Assembly (NCBI GenBank): GCA_028565635.1
Contig: JAOXYB010016631.1
Coordinates: 1-36,199 of the forward strand
Length of the DNA stretch: 36,199 nt
Reading direction: 5' to 3'
Origin: Phoronis ovalis
Lineage: Eukaryota; Phoronida; Phoronidae
Both the position numbers and the translations under genes were made by a program. Below, in pieces: positions 1-16,800 of the stretch. Under the pieces are notes generated by a model, which was given only the letters and a program-made list of their open reading frames with translations, did no database searches and had not been told where the DNA came from. How positions within the stretch are numbered: the stretch's first letter is position 1; every line of letters starts with the position of its first letter.

Positions 1-259
1 ATAAACAATATTGAAAATTATCACGTGAAAGACGATACCAATGCTGTGTATCCTATAGATAGGATAAACAGCAAAAACACAATTAGAAAGGGTCTTATAG
101 CCCTTTAATATTTAGCAGTCAGGGTCTAATATAACTTAAGAATAAAAATTTTCCAGACCATTAAAAGTCTTAACATGTTTTTATCAGAAATAATTAATTG
201 AAAAATGTTTGTTTAATATCACAGACTATGATTTTTAATTTATACTTTTAACTACTAAC

Positions 260-1563
260 TCTGTTAGCATCCGGACAGCATCTGTTTTATCTTTTGGTTT
301 CTCATAAAATTTTCCGTCCAGTGCTACAACTGTATCTGATGCAATAACAATAGTTGGCGATGTCTGAAAAAGAAATGAACAACTATGAACATAGCATTAG
401 TAAGACCATGCACTAGTAAACTAAAACTATTTTTGTTTCAATGTTGTTCGAAAGCGCTTGCTAATTTAATTTCTAACAGAAATTTAAATGAAAAACATTT
501 TAACTTCAATACTTTTCAGATTTTCTTCAGTTGGCAACCTCTGGTTTTTATCCCAAAACAAGTAACAGTATCTATGAGAGAAAGTTACCAGTCATATCAA
601 AATCTTAGTAAGAGGATGTTGAGGAGTGCAAGTATTCAGTTTGACTCCACCCGACTCCACAGCATAGGTTGCACACTGATAACAGTAAAAATGTTTCTGT
701 TAGTCACAGATGTCACAACTGTCGAGTTCCAAGTTTTTACCAGCAGACTGAGCAATTTCAGTTTGGACAATTTTTTTTTGGAAAACATTGGTTACACACA
801 ATCTAAAATAACAGGAGTCTCATAGTCCTGAAAGATGTTTGACAGCTGTGAGATGTACATACATTTGTGATATACATTCAATGTTTTGAAGTCCCAATTT
901 CCATTTTAAATTTGACTCAATGTCGATTTTTGAAATGCAATGATGCCTGTATCTATAATTCAGTGAAACATCTCACTCTTTCACAGCTAATTTGTTTCAT
1001 GACATCCAATGCCTTGTGCTTTGCAGTTTCTGTTGCATATTCATATGGAGTGTCAAAAAGGGAGTGGTCTAGGTTCTCTTCAAATGTTGAAGGGATGATC
1101 TCAAAATTTATTCCCTGAAAAACATATTAAACAGTTCTAAGGATTTTTATGCTTTTATGCACTTTTAAGCTATATATATATATATATATCCCAGTTCTAA
1201 GTATATCTGCAGTATAATCGTGAATGGTATATTTCTCCAGTTAATTTAAAACATCTTTAAAATGTTCATGTTGAAGGTCTTTGCTGATTACTTATTAAAT
1301 GTTTATTAAATTAACTAGATCGAAAAATTTAAAAATAAACGAGTGATTTCAGAATCCCCCGAATATAAAATTGGTTACAAGGATTTCTGTTTTTAGAGGC
1401 GAAAATACCCTAATTTAGTAAATATAAATAATGAATGCAGTTCTTCAGAGTTAAGGAGGCAAATGAAACTTACGACTTTTCCAAGAATTTCCTTTCTTCT
1501 CGGTGATGAACTAGCCAAAACGATTCTAGTTTTGTCAAGAATATGCTTTATTGGTTGTAGCAT
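260..1563 (-). CDS. ASMTL: ASMTL / Maf-type nucleotide pyrophosphatase, N-terminal exons (partial, runs off the left edge)
   Basis: Three coding exons on the minus strand join in frame: 1563-1474 (start ATG at 1563), 1114-977 and 363-260, all with GT-AG borders. They encode about 110 residues. The Maf signature is clear: VLASSSPRRKEIL near residues 17-29, then GINFEIIPSTF, then an ASDTVVALDGKFYEKPKD block containing the conserved Asp of the active site. Maf domains hydrolyse non-canonical or modified nucleoside triphosphates to monophosphates (dTTP/UTP pyrophosphatase type). The spacing and wording, for example TPYEYATETAKHKAL, resemble the N-terminal half of animal ASMTL, where a Maf domain is fused to an O-methyltransferase-like domain. 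Whether that second half is present cannot be seen, because the rest lies left of position 1. Exon 3 ends at a GTTAGT donor. No further exon is visible in 1-259. A stand-alone Maf protein is the alternative. Confidence 0.88.
1167..1188. repeat. TA dinucleotide microsatellite
   Basis: A run of about ten TA units in the first intron of the Maf/ASMTL-like gene. Confidence 0.9.
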
Positions 1564-1894
1564 GGTGTGCGCTATAAATCTTAGAACAAATGTGGTAACT
1601 TGATCGTTACATTCGCAAGTTGTTATTTAGTTTCGTTAACTGGGATTTTAGTGTCATAACGTGGTGAAATTTGACCTATTTTATATTTCTCGCACTGTCC
1701 ACGTGATTTATTGTGCAAGTTGCAAAGAATGCTTTTCAGATATCTTCTGTGGGCGGTTTGTTGTTTCGTTTGACAAGATTACGGACATCTTATAATTTAC
1801 GCATTTTGTGAAACTTCAGACCGCGAATGATTATCAATATCATTAAATTTATACAAAACAAATACGCAACAACGTGACACTCGCGAGATTCAAC
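1564..1894. promoter_or_regulatory. Divergent (probably bidirectional) promoter between the ASMTL-like gene and ABHD18
   Basis: Only about 330 bp separate the minus-strand ATG of the Maf/ASMTL-like gene (1563) from the plus-strand ATG at 1895. The two genes are head to head, so both core promoters and 5'UTRs must fit here. No TATA box is well placed for either gene. A GGGCGG GC-box-like hexamer lies near 1750. Shared control is an inference from the spacing alone. Confidence 0.55.
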
Positions 1895-8165
<6,271 letters not shown>

Positions 8166-9461
8166 CCGATGTGACATGATACAGTGTCTTGTCCCTTGAT
8201 GCAACCATACCTATGGAGCCATGCCTATGCAGCCATGATACAGTTTAGCTTACACAGTGTTTTGTTAATGTAACCATTATTGTGTACTCGGATCATTTAG
8301 TATAATTTTAAATTTACTGTTTCTTGTTGCCAGAGCAGCCAGACACTTTTCGCCAACCAACAGTCATTATGTTTAAGTCATTACCTTAGCCTAATGTGTA
8401 ATTTAGAAACTCAAATTGAGTCAATTTTTGTCGAAAGGCTCTAGACAGAAAAAAATACAATGAAACATGACGCTACTTTGAAAAATTCTTCTAAATGTTA
8501 TTTCTTGTTTTGTTTTTTTTGAAATTGAATCTTTTTGTAGTAACCGAATTGTTTACCTGCTAGAAATTGTTAATAATCTTACTGTCCGACTGAAATAGAT
8601 ATTTTTATCATTTGTTTGTTAATGGTATGACAAGTACATAGTGCTTATTGTCATTTTATTGGCTTGTATTTGTTTTGTTTAAGAAACTTAGATTATTGTA
8701 TTTTGAGTGGTGCGTGTGTGATTTTAAATTTTAATATCTGGATATTCTTTATTGCCAAATATGCTGTTCTCACAAATGGTCACATTAATTTTTTGTTGTG
8801 TCTTAAAATTGTTATAGTATGTCATGTTGAAATTTTCCTGATACTGCATTGTAAGCTGTTTGTCATAGCACTTTAATAGTAACTTTATGGTTAATTCCAA
8901 GTCCTAGTCAAATGATATTTGGGTGTTATGAAGTTGGGTGATGAACCAGTTTTACCTTATCCTTGTGAGATGCAGCTCTTGTTTAAATAATTGAGAAGAT
9001 AAAGATTATAAATTTAAAGAGACTTACAAAAGGATATTTTTTTTTTTAATTTGCCATCTTTGACAACTAACAGTTTAGTTTGCGCTAAGTTGGAGAATGC
9101 AGCAACATCAGGATATAATGATATAAATCTCGGAAAATGTGAAGGAGCTGTTTCTACCAACAGCAGGATATAATGATATAAATCTCGGAAAATGTGAAGG
9201 CGCTGTTTCTACCAACAGCACTGCTCTCATTCCAAGAGTTTTATACATCCTAGTCTCTTTTTGGCTAATGCCCGGCATAACATATAATAAATATCCCTAG
9301 GAATTATTCCAAAAGAAGGTTGAGCCCTAGGACTGATTTATTTTAGAAATACTGCATAATTCCCTACAGTGCTTAAACCTACGATCGTATGCAAGTAGTA
9401 ATTAAATGAAAACACGATATAAAGAACTGGTGACTTTTTGAACAAATAATGAGGGGTGTAT
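8166..9461 (+). other. ABHD18 3'UTR and 3' flank
   Basis: AT-rich sequence after the ABHD18 stop with no supported coding exon. A canonical AATAAA at 9286-9291 is a candidate poly(A) signal, but it is more than 1.1 kb from the stop, and nearer non-canonical sites could be used. The stretch contains the 55-bp tandem duplication listed separately. Confidence 0.4.
9110..9219. repeat. 55-bp tandem duplication
   Basis: Two adjacent 55-bp units (9110-9164 and 9165-9219), each starting AGGATATAATGATATAAATC and ending ACCAACAGC. They differ at a single visible base (A to C, in GAAGGAGCTG versus GAAGGCGCTG). This looks like a recent slippage or unequal-exchange duplication downstream of ABHD18. Confidence 0.9.
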
Positions 9462-9858
9462 GGGCCCGGGGGTACTCAGTGTATTTTTGGTGGAGGTGTG
9501 CAGCCCAGTTGAAAATTTTGGGATTTGGATTGTATACTTCTATTAATACTGTATTTTTTTGGATTGCTACCGTAAAGACATTCAAAAATTTGGATTGCTA
9601 CCCGCTGCTTACAGCGAATAATTTGGATAAATTTTATTTAGGTTTGTATCCATGAAACGATTTTTGAAATGTGGGTTGTATCAGTCAGTTTGCGTAAAAA
9701 TGGATTGTTACTCAAATATTTTAAAATTTTGGATTGCAGCTACCCTTATACTTCACAAAATTTGGATAGCTACCTAATATTTAAAAAAATTGGATTGGGT
9801 TCCGCGGCACATCCCCGTATTCAAAAAACCTTGAGTACCCCCCCCCCCCGGTGTAGGG
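9462..9858. mobile_element. Non-autonomous TIR element with internal TTTGGATTGCTACC repeats
   Basis: The left end reads GGGCCCGGGGGTACTCA. The right end, TTGAGTACCCCCCCCCCCGG, is its inverted counterpart, giving G-rich terminal inverted repeats ending in TACTCA. Between them a motif close to TTTGGATTGCTACC recurs about eight times, degenerately, near 9523, 9558, 9589, 9619, 9700, 9727, 9760 and 9789. There is no coding capacity. GTGTA(T)GGG lies beside both ends and may be an imperfect target duplication. Confidence 0.65.
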
Positions 9859-10080
9859 TCCACCACGGTGCTCAATGCTATATAACTAAGAAAAATGTCA
9901 AATGCTCGTTGCAAAAAAAAGCTCTCATTTAAGAATCAATGTATGCACGCGGCTCGGACTTAACGGACCACAATGCTCGCTGATCGCGAAAACCCCCTAC
10001 AGCCCGCAATAATTATATGATTTATTAAACAAAACAGTCTGCGTACACGTTGGCTCCATTTCGCTAGCATGTATTGCCAC

Positions 10081-10233
10081 CTAGTAAGAAAATATTTTGG
10101 ATTAGCGCATGCGCAGTTTGTCCCTTTTCGTGTGCCACAAATGGCGACATGTGCTTCGTGTAATGCCAGAGTTTAAAAATGTTAAGTTGACCAGAAAGCA
10201 CACGTTTTATGCCTGAACCAAACGGCTTCTAAG
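10081..10233 (+). promoter_or_regulatory. Putative LARP1 core promoter and 5' non-coding exon
   Basis: A perfect palindromic NRF1-type site GCGCATGCGC lies at 10105-10114. It is followed by a pyrimidine run TCCCTTTTC near 10121 and a YY1-like AAATGGCGAC at 10139-10148. This NRF1, pyrimidine initiator, YY1 order is typical of promoters of translation-related genes. A TCTAAG/GTAACT donor after 10233 could end a non-coding first exon. The matching acceptor could be TTATTCAG (after 10688) or TTTTTAG (after 10824). The transcription start is inferred. Confidence 0.45.
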
Positions 10234-10839
10234 GTAACTATAACATGTGGACTTTACTGGTTTATTGAAATTACGGTTTACTATTCACAGTCTTAGAAAA
10301 ATCACTATATAAATAATCAGTTCCGCCTGCTAAGACGAAAGTTCAGCAACGTGGTCAGAGCAGATAACATTGAGAAACAGATTGAATGGGAGTCTGGGGT
10401 ATAGGAGGGATTATACTATCTAGGATTGGTAAATATGATCACTGAAAGCCATTAATTAAATATTTATAAAGATGTAGTGTAGAATTCATGCAATACATAA
10501 GACTAACGTGGAAATTCGTGACCTTGATTGAATACTTGATGACCCCCATCTCAAAAAGTACAGCTGTTTTTGACCCCCGGAATTATAACCCATTTTACTC
10601 TTATCACTTACAGATAATGACTTTTATGTGTTACAAATATTTAACTTGTTAATTTTTTTTGTTACTGTATACATTATTACTTATTCAGGTTTTGTGTCTT
10701 TTGTGAAGAATTGGTGAAGAATTGCACATCTGTGTCTCTTGAGGCAATACTAATCTACCAGTCTAACGGAAACATATGTTCTGTTAATTTATCCTGGGAA
10801 TTTAAGTTGTACTAAAATTTTTAGTATTTACACTGAACT

Positions 10840-13800
10840 ATGGCTTCAGCTGAAGTTGCCACCCCAGCAAATCAAAATGAAACTCCCGACACAAATCATG
10901 TCGACATTGAAAATAGACCGGAGTCACCATGCTCACAACATAGTGATGATGATGGTGCCGGTTGGCAAACAGTTATTAGTAAAGAACCTAGGACTCCCTC
11001 TAAAGCAGAATTAAAAGGTGCCAATAAGGAAAACAGGCACAGAGGACAAGGTAGGCATTCAAATAGAGAGATGGAAAACTCGAAAGAAATTAAAAACTCT
11101 GTGAAAGATACACAAAAGGAAGACACTGAAAAACAAACCGAGGGACCTAAGAAATTTGATAATAAAACTTATGTTGAGGCTCCTGTGCCTAAAACAAACC
11201 CATGGGCAAAGAAGAATAACGTTACCAAAAGTCCTGTTGCACCATTGAATTCTGTTGCACCAGTGAATCCTGTTACACCAGTGAATCCTGTTACACCAGT
11301 GAATCCCGTTGCACCAGTGAACCCTGTTGCGCCAATGATTCCTACTGCGCCACTGAATCCTTCAGATCCTTGGAAGAAAAACGTGCCTGTTAAAGCAGAG
11401 AGCACAGCACTACAACCAGTGAATTCGATTGAAGAAGTTATGGGTAAGTACTGACCGTCTTGGTAATTGTTCAGAACATATTTTACTGTCGAGTCATGGT
11501 ACAATGTTCCAAAGGTTTAGAATAAAAAAATTAATGGAACTGCCAGAAAGGGGCTGTATCCAGGAAGAAGAAATATAAAATTAAAATGCTTTATTTTAAC
11601 AATATAACATGTAATAATCATGATGTAATAATATGATTGTTACATCATGATGTAATGATGGTACATTCAATCTTTACATTTGCCCCATTGTTTGTTATTA
11701 ATTAGCCTGTCTGCGGACTAAAGAGTGATTAATTTTATGAGGCTGTAATATATTGCTGTTTCTAATCTTCCTCTTATTTCATCATTATAACAGTCCTATT
11801 TAATAAATTAATCATTTTTAGTAATGAAAATAGAAATATATAAAGTTGGAATTTTGTATCAAAACTACTACTATTTAAAGATGGCTAAATGTATGTTACA
11901 CAGTTGAAAAAATTACAATTTATCATCACTTCAAGGCAAAATGAGAGTTTGGAGAAAATAAATGTACTACAGCAGGGATATCACAAACTTTATTCAGACT
12001 GAACCCAGTCTGTGATTGCTACTAATAAGTAGTACTAAATAATTGCACCAGGGCTTTTGAATTTTTCTTTGTTAGATAGCTTGTTTTCGGACACTATGGT
12101 GACATTGAATTATATTTAGGTACTATTAAAATCAAAAATGTTGAGGTGCACAAATTTGCTCAAAAAGAGTGTCCTTGAGACATGTTCAAGGGAGAAAGCA
12201 TGTTTGACTCGTAGTGTAAATTGTTATGTGCTTCATGCATAAAAACTTATTCTCTATGCACTTGTATGCGTGTTATATAATATTATTAATTTATAAATTA
12301 ACAAGAAACATTGAAGAGAAGCACAGCTGTTGGAAATGTACATTTTCCAGTCATTTAACCATAGACTTAATTTTTGTTAACATCTGGTTGTGTAAATTTT
12401 ATCAATGTGGAACATTAAAAATTGGACAGTTAAAATTTTGAAAAGTCGTGATGCTTTCAGTAAGAAAAATCCATTGGAATACTTGCAATGAAAACAATTA
12501 CAGAACAAATCATAGAATGCAGTCTGTTTCGAAGTTAGTGCTATTTGTATCATCAAGGCAGCTGCTTTAAAACTGCTAGCACTGCAGAAATAAAAGTTCA
12601 GTTACACAAATTGCTTTAATTCCATATGGTAGATGTAATGTAGCAGGTGCTACTATTTGTGTAGTCATTTTTGCAGTCGCGAAAATTGTCAATATAAGAT
12701 TAATTTGATTGTTTACGAATTTTTATTAATCAAACTTGTCAAATCTATTAATGTGGGTATAATGTAAAACATAAATTGTACAGATTTAATAATGTTTAAT
12801 ATTCATGGTAAACTAATGTAATATGTAGTTTATTTCTTAATTTTTTACTAAAAGTAGGTTAGCTTTTTAAAAATGAAATTACAAAGACAAGGAATGGCAG
12901 TTCTGTTTCTCTACAAATATTTAAAAAAATGAAGTGCTACCAGTGTTTCCTGGGATGGGTAGAACGTTTCACTTTGTATGGTTCATTACACGTTCCTGAG
13001 TGGATGAGCAGTACAATGATAGAGGCCCACCACTGGTTCCTGGTGGGGAGAATGGTGCAGCACTCTTAGGGGTCCTATTTCAACCCGCAGATTCATACAG
13101 GTTCCACTACACCAGTAGATAGTATTACAACAGCAGACTAAATGTTGAACTACACACCTCTTTATATTACATACCTCTGAAGTAGGTTGAATGTCAATTA
13201 AATCATTTCCCAATGTCACTAGCTTGTAGCTTTGTAAAAGAAACAATCTCTATAGGTAACAGCTGTGTGTCCTAAGACATAATTTTACTGACAGTTCTAA
13301 TTTGAACCACACTCAGGCAGCATATTATCTGTGCCACAAGATTTTGTGCGTTCATGACTGTGGGACAGTAACTCGGTTAGTCTGCGCACATTGAACCACT
13401 GATAGTTTGTACAGTGGTGATAGTAGACTAATTGTACATTTATCTTGGACACCTACCCCTGTTGTAGTCTCCTTGTGATCTTCTTTAATAACATTTGTTG
13501 CCTAAATGTATTTTAAAATGTTACCACATTAATTTGTTGAAATCTTTAGTTGAAAAGAACATCAACTTTTTGTGCATTCATGCTCATATTATCTACAAAA
13601 TCATAAACATTCCAGCTCATTTGATTCGTCTGTTTTGTAATTATGGAAATATGGGGGTGTTACTGAATCTAGATATAAAAATTACCATCAATTGATCAAT
13701 CAAGATGAGCAACGTGTAACTGCTGACTACACACAAGTACAACAACCATATTGGCAAGTGTATGTTGAGCCGTATCCCAGCTGGTAGTTTATGAGAAAAG

Positions 13801-16800
13801 AAACATCTTCATGAGAGGGGATTGCTTCACTTACAAAAACTAGATCACTGAACGGTGATAAAGATGGTGTTTAAGAGTGAGTTAATGTGTATCCTGGGGA
13901 TGGGAACACTTGTCAAAAAGGTTGGTGTGTAAGGTCTAAGGTAAAAAACTCTCGTTTCCGTTACAAGGTCAAAATTTATGAATTTCGGAAAAGAAAATCG
14001 TATAGGCAGCTCGCTCTCAGTTTTCGCAAAATTTGTGTATTGCGACGTGAATGAGTAATTTGTTACTGTGTCATTCAATCGAGGAAAGATCTAGGAGTAA
14101 TCCAGTGGAGTTCCAGTTGAATTACAGAATGTCTTATAGTCTAATTTATGTGTAGAAATATTCCCATTAATACATGTAATTTTGCATGAAAAGTTATTGT
14201 GTAAAACTCTGCCCACCAGTTGTTACCAACATATGTTTGTCTAGAATGTTATGTCTGTCTGACATTGGATGAGGGCATGCAGAATTTTGTAACAGTACCA
14301 TGATGTTGCATTGGATTCTCGCATGCAATAACAATCAAACAAGTTGTTAGATAATAAAATGTTGTGATAAACAATGAGGTGGAATAAGGTTAATTGTCTG
14401 TATGAAATACCGGCCCACCAAACCAGCGTGGACTTGAACCGTCAATCCACATTCGCGGACCCATTTCCTATCATTCTAACCCATTTTTCGGGTTTTGCAC
14501 CGAAATTCCTGCTGCTCGAACTGCCATTTCTGTGGCCGTGGACTCGCGCAAGTTACCAGGAACTCGAACAGATTTTCAGGGATTCGATCAATTTCTAAGG
14601 ATTCGGCATTCTCTGTTATGGAAACTGACGAATAGATTTCCGTGGACTCGAACCATATTTGATATGATACAAATCCAAGTCAGAAATGATGGTTTGAGTA
14701 ACAAGAATTTCAGTGCGGAACCTGGAAAAAGGGTTCAAATGGTAGGACACAGGTCCGCGAATGCGCATTAACGGTTCAAGTCAACGCTGGTTAGGGGGGT
14801 CTAAAATTGAAACTGGAATCATTTTCATTTGTATGACAAGCATATTTACATTGGGAAACGATACTGCAATTGAATTGGTTTTTATTTCCAACTTGAACTG
14901 ATGAATGCTTTGATGTTAGTTTCGTATGTGTTAGACTGGTAGCATGTTTTCTGATTAATTTTTTTTGATATTGATTTTTTTAATGGACTGCATACATAAA
15001 TTGACATTCATTCTAAACTACCTGTTGGCTATTCCTGATAATTCATATTTCTAAGTGCCCTTATGTATAAAACTTATTTGTGTTATGTAAACTGTAATTA
15101 TTTGTTTAATCAGACTGGTGACATCATAGTATGCACTGCAAGATAATCGATTTCAAATGTTTAATTTTGCATGTTTCAAAATATTGAAGTGTGTTATTTC
15201 TAAAATTCTGTCATATTTAATTTCATACGCTTTTATATTAATTCCACAGAAACTTGAAATAACATTTATAATAAATTATTAAAGTTAATAATCTACATTA
15301 TAGATTTTGGACATGAGTATTCTAAAAAAATTATCGAAATTTCACACACTAGGTTTATAACATGCGTTATGAAATTATTACTGGGCTAATCAGTAACCAT
15401 ATGGTGGCACAGGAAAAAAAGTAAAATCCTAACACAGAATGGAACTATACCACTGATTTATAAATAAACTATATTTTAAGCACCTGTATTGTAGCATGTG
15501 TTAAAAATTGATTATGGGGCATTGTAAGCTATTTGTTGCTATTCTAGCATGCTTGTGATTAAAATTATTTAAACTATTCCTTTAATGAAATCTGTAGATT
15601 TCTAATAAGGTATGTCTTTTAAAGTGTATGCCTGATTTGTATTCTTAATAAAATCAAGTGTCAAATCACAACTTGCAGTGCATAATTAGCAAAAAAAATA
15701 CCAGGTGTTCAAACTGATACAGGTAAGCAGCTTATAAACACTGGTGGCTGAAAATGTCTCCCACATCATTATTTTTAGCTCATGCCGTTATTGGTATATC
15801 TGTTTCCACATATCCTTTTTAATAGAATGTTTTGATTTGTTGTATTTACAGAGTCTGCTACACCAATGGCAGCTAAGGTCATCAAAGCAAGTCCAAGGAC
15901 GACAAAATCATCAAAGGTATACCATTTATACATTTTAATAGTTCATTAGCAGCATTTAGTTTGTACAGTAAGGCAGGTATGCTGTCAAGGAATATCAATG
16001 AACAATATGTGGTTTTTCCTGTACTTACTACAAAAGCAAGTCTAGAGATTGACTTTGTTCACCCACACATGTTTTGTACCTGTACTCACTATTGTTCTGT
16101 TCTAGGCCAGTGACTTCAGTGATACAACCCAGTGGCCAGCTCTTACCGAGGTAACAGACAAACCAAGTGAGGTAAGGACTCTTTATCTTACTATAGTTCT
16201 CTACAGCTAACTGCCAACTGTATTGGACTCATTATTTATTACCCATATTTCCTGTGATTCAGTTATAAAAATAGTCTGAAAGTAATGTTTGAGTGCACAC
16301 TTACACCAGGTGAAAGAGTACCTAATGTTCATTATAATAATGTCATGAATTCCAGTAAAGTCAAAACTATATATCCATGAATATTCATATATATAACTTT
16401 AGTGACTACAGAATGATTATTACTGAGTTCACGATCCAAGCTTAGTTTAGTTTAATGTTATCTACCAAACAATAATTTGAAACTGCCAGTTATGACACCA
16501 TCATCATAAGTGCTGCAGGTAAAAGCTTAGTTAATGGTTAAGTTAACATTGCTTCATAAAAAGAAACGAGATTTTGATCGAGAACGATCTTAGAGCACAA
16601 AAAATTAATTTGCTAGAAAGCAAAAAAAAAAATTTGGGAAGGCAGCTTTTTTCATGTATCGGTCGGCAACAGCAAACAAAACATTTTTAAGGGTAGCCTG
16701 TACCTGTGTCCACCTCATATACCAGAAGAGACGGTTGGCAAAGCAGCACTGAGCATGCTATCTTTCATGATAAATTATCCACCGTTCGCATGGCACAAAT

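Noticed and set aside
385-825. 146-residue plus-strand open frame over the Maf/ASMTL-like locus
   Set aside because: It has no recognisable domain and low-complexity composition, and overlaps the intron between two well-supported minus-strand Maf exons. It is a chance open frame.
11169-11504. Minus-strand open frame with a Gly/Thr/Phe collagen-like repeat
   Set aside because: It is the antisense reading of the 18-bp minisatellite in LARP1 exon 1. The sense strand has a conserved start, splice donor and family motifs.
12986-13246. 86-residue minus-strand open frame in LARP1 intron 1
   Set aside because: It shows no family motif, no splice support and no repeat of known coding elements. It is treated as chance.
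16106-16171. Alternative internal donor GAG/GTAACA after 16150 that would shorten LARP1 exon 3 by 21 nt
   Set aside because: It is in frame, but the donor after 16171 (GTAAGG) is stronger and keeps the full conserved block. Without RNA evidence the alternative is not annotated.
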